DNA of 6,132 nucleotides from Chloroflexi bacterium RBG_19FT_COMBO_48_23 (GTDB lineage Bacteria > Chloroflexota > Dehalococcoidia > GIF9 > UBA5620), in NCBI GenBank assembly GCA_001795315.1, contig MGOH01000078.1, forward strand, positions 1 to 6,132, read 5' to 3'. The first letter of the stretch is position 1; the number at the start of each line of letters is the position of its first letter. Under the pieces are notes generated by a model. It made no database searches. It saw nothing but the letters and a program-made list of their open reading frames with translations, and was not told the origin of the DNA. The translations under genes were made by a program, and so were the position numbers. Positions 3,922-6,132 of this stretch are shown in pieces.

Positions 3922-6132
3922 ATGTCTCGCACGGTTTCAGACCGATTATCAGAGGTCGCAAAAACCTCGTTCGTTGGGCGACAGAAAGAACTCGCCATGC
4001 TTCGTGGCGCTATAGAAGCCGCTGAGCTACCATTCGCCGTCGCCTTCATTCACGGATTGGGCGGAATCGGCAAGTCGCGCCTACTCCAGGCAACTTTATC
4101 TTTTGTTGATCCCAAAATCCGATCAATCATCATGGACTGCCGTGAGATTGAGCCCACCACAAAGGGCTTCCTTGTAGCCCTTAGCGCTGCCCTCGGAATG
4201 CAAGAATCTGAGCCGGAACTGCGCTCAGTTGTTGCTCGCTTAAGTGAGGTTTCACAGCGGACTGTGCTCGCTCTAGACACCTATGAGACCTTCGGGCTTA
4301 TGGACACGTGGCTCCGACAGGTGTTTGTGCCAGCACTGCCGGAGAGGGTTCTCACAATCATCGTCTGTCGCCAGCCACCCAACGCAGCTTGGCTCACCAC
4401 CCCGGGGTGGGAAAGCCTATTTCGCGAAATCAAACTCCAAGAACTTACCGATGATGACGCCCACGAGATGCTGAAGTTACGTGGCCTTACGCAGTCTCAG
4501 GTTGAGAGAGTTAACCGCTTCGCTCGCGGCTATCCTCTAGCACTGGAGCTAGCAGCAGCCGCTCTCCGGACACAGCCCGATCTGGAAATCACAGGCGGCC
4601 CTTCTCCGAAGGTTTTGCAACAGTTGACTAGCGCCTTCCTGACTGGTCTTCACTCGGAGATCAGAGAGGCTATCGAAGCCGCCTCGACGGTCCGCTGTGT
4701 TACCGAGCCAGTGTTAAGGGCGCTGCTCGCAGTATATGATGTGAGAGAAATCTTTGACAAGCTACAAAACCTGCCGTTCATGAATTCAACAGGCGAAGGA
4801 CTGATTCTCCACGATATTGTACGTGACACGATCGCAAACAATTTATCTCGGCGCGATCCTGAGCGCTACCGTACGTACCGTACACGCGCATGGCGCTATT
4901 TTACAAGCGAGTCCTATAAAGTGGAAGCGCGAAACCTCTGGCAGTACACGGCAGACTTGCTCTATCTTATACAGAACCCCAATGTCAGAGAAGCTTTCTT
5001 TCCCAAAGGAGCGAGTGACTACACAGTTGAGCCGGCCACTGCCGGTGACGCCGAGGATATCCGCGATATAGCTATCACCACAGAGCCCGAGGAAGCAGCA
5101 CGATTTATCAAGGGATGGTGGGACAGTCACAACAAGTCCTTTAGTGTAGTAAAGGATAGTAATGGCAAGTTAGAGGCGTTTTTCATTCTCTTCGAGCCCG
5201 ATGATGTTGCCACCGAACTCTTGGCAGAAGACCCATTGACTGCCGCATGGTCGCAGCACCTACATATGAACCCCATAGCTGAAAAGGAGCGGGTGCTATT
5301 TTTCCGTAGGTGGCTAACACGCTCTACCGGAGAGTTGCCCTCGCCAGCCCAGGCCGCTTGCTGGCTGGACGTCAAGCGAAACTATATGGAACTCCGACCC
5401 AATCTACGGCGTCTCTACACGACCGTAACGAACCTCTCCACCTACGCCCCCATTGTTACCCCTCTTGGCTTTGTTCCACTTGAAAAGCTCAATGTGGAAT
5501 TGGGTAGTGTCACCTATCACACAGCCATGCTCGACTTCGGCCCCTCCAGCGTTGACGGCTGGCTGAGAGAGTTGATCGGCGCCGAGCTCGGCGCAGAGGC
5601 CGAAAGCGAGGAAGAAATCAAGCTACCAGAAGGAACCGTCACTATCCTCTTCGCGGATATCGCTAACTCAACTTTACTTACAGAACAGCTCGGCGACGCA
5701 GCCTTCCGTGCACACGCTCGCCAACTCGATGCCTCACTTCGGGCCATTATCAGCCAAATTGGAGGGAGAATAGTAGAAGGCAAACTGCTTGGTGACGGAG
5801 TCATGGCTATATTTACTTCTGCACGCCAAGCAATCGAGTGCGCGATCCGTTGCAACTCCGCTGCTGAAGGCACAGAACTCAGACTGCACATCGGCATCCA
5901 TGCGGGAGACGTAATCAGGGAGGGCAAGAACGTGTTCGGCGGAGCTGTCAATATCGCAGCTCGGATTGCTGCCTCTTCAGTGCCCGGAGAGATTCTTATC
6001 TCTGATACCGTAAGAAGTCTCGCCAGAACCTCGACTAACGTTACGTTCGAAGATCGCGGTGACCACATCTTGAAGGGCATAGCGGATCCTCAGCGCCTCT
6101 TTGCGATTCGGATGCCGGGACAGAATCCCTAA
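3922..6132 (+). CDS. STAND/NB-ARC-like ATPase fused to C-terminal class III nucleotide cyclase
   Basis: A complete 736-residue protein whose TAA is the last codon of the window. The N-terminal ATPase starts FVGRQKEL (17-24), with Walker A GLGGIGKS (45-52), a Walker B-like VLALDTYE (115-122), CRQPPN (149-154) and a GLPL-like GYPLALELA (203-211). A helical/winged-helix stretch follows, ending in LILHDIVRD (294-302), an MHD-type motif. Residues ~367-530 look like a GNAT acetyltransferase fold (VEPATAGDAEDIRDI at the start, LGFVPL at 515-520) but lack a clear acetyl-CoA loop. The cyclase spans ~570-730: metal Asp D579 (FADI) and D625 (LGDG), Lys621, and Asn677 and Arg681 in VNIAAR, so it looks catalytically competent. 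The base-selecting position before VN is Ala, so ATP versus GTP is not decided. It is probably cytoplasmic, with the STAND part gating cyclic-nucleotide output. The start has only a weak ribosome site (ATAGG, 5 bases upstream). G+C is clearly higher than in the activator gene. Confidence 0.9.
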   Translation: MSRTVSDRLSEVAKTSFVGRQKELAMLRGAIEAAELPFAVAFIHGLGGIGKSRLLQATLSFVDPKIRSIIMDCREIEPTTKGFLVALSAALGMQESEPELRSVVARLSEVSQRTVLALDTYETFGLMDTWLRQVFVPALPERVLTIIVCRQPPNAAWLTTPGWESLFREIKLQELTDDDAHEMLKLRGLTQSQVERVNRFARGYPLALELAAAALRTQPDLEITGGPSPKVLQQLTSAFLTGLHSEIREAIEAASTVRCVTEPVLRALLAVYDVREIFDKLQNLPFMNSTGEGLILHDIVRDTIANNLSRRDPERYRTYRTRAWRYFTSESYKVEARNLWQYTADLLYLIQNPNVREAFFPKGASDYTVEPATAGDAEDIRDIAITTEPEEAARFIKGWWDSHNKSFSVVKDSNGKLEAFFILFEPDDVATELLAEDPLTAAWSQHLHMNPIAEKERVLFFRRWLTRSTGELPSPAQAACWLDVKRNYMELRPNLRRLYTTVTNLSTYAPIVTPLGFVPLEKLNVELGSVTYHTAMLDFGPSSVDGWLRELIGAELGAEAESEEEIKLPEGTVTILFADIANSTLLTEQLGDAAFRAHARQLDASLRAIISQIGGRIVEGKLLGDGVMAIFTSARQAIECAIRCNSAAEGTELRLHIGIHAGDVIREGKNVFGGAVNIAARIAASSVPGEILISDTVRSLARTSTNVTFEDRGDHILKGIADPQRLFAIRMPGQNP

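Noticed and set aside
5517..6080. 187-codon open frame on the minus strand
   Set aside because: It is antisense to the conserved cyclase domain; its Ser/Pro/Ala-rich product is the usual complement shadow and has no recognisable features.
3922..6132. Pycsar- or CBASS-type antiphage operon
   Set aside because: A cyclase and a STAND-like ATPase tempt this reading, but no effector gene is visible and the cyclase is not free-standing. The window ends at the stop codon, so it cannot be supported here.

Overview
The window (6132 bases) looks like a piece of a chromosome from a Gram-negative-type bacterium that uses sigma-54. The evidence is an NtrC/NifA-type enhancer-binding protein and a textbook -24/-12 promoter. 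The small proteins (DUF1326, DUF1059 and cupin families) and the palindromic repeats built on GTAGGGGC...GCCCCTAC bring to mind Nitrospirota, Desulfobacterota or Planctomycetota. That is a recollection, not a search result, so the taxonomy is open.

Left part (1-1821, all genes on the minus strand). Read in the direction of transcription, it holds a 114-residue putative secreted protein (1821-1477), a palindromic repeat element (about 1353-1480), the remains of a ~70-residue gene broken by a frameshift and a stop (1289-1076), an intact 58-residue DUF1059 protein (976-800), an intact 123-residue cupin (647-276), and the first part of a DUF1326 gene with an in-frame TAG that runs off the left edge (125-1). 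The genes have good Shine-Dalgarno sequences. Two of the five are visibly broken, so this is a decaying run of small accessory genes.

Middle (1822-3613). A divergent control region separates the 114-residue gene from a GAF-AAA+-Fis-HTH activator on the plus strand (2060-3613). It holds a near-perfect sigma-54 promoter facing left, an 18-bp dyad that could be the activator's binding site, and a sigma-70-like promoter facing right. The obvious reading is that the activator controls the leftward gene or genes. However, its sigma-54 contact loop reads GVATGV instead of GAFTGA. A 30-bp perfect palindrome is inserted in frame in its interdomain linker.

Right part (3611-6132). The activator's stop codon is the first unit of a degenerate 7-bp repeat array whose second half is inverted, followed by a short T tract. 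Next come a good TTGACA/TAGAAT promoter, a ~180-base leader, and a 736-residue multidomain protein ending exactly at the window edge. Its parts are a STAND/NB-ARC-like ATPase, a winged-helix-like stretch with an MHD-type motif, a GNAT-like middle region and a C-terminal class III nucleotide cyclase. This gene is clearly richer in G+C than the activator, which suggests a different history. The domain order (ATPase sensor first, cyclase output last) is the most unusual thing here.
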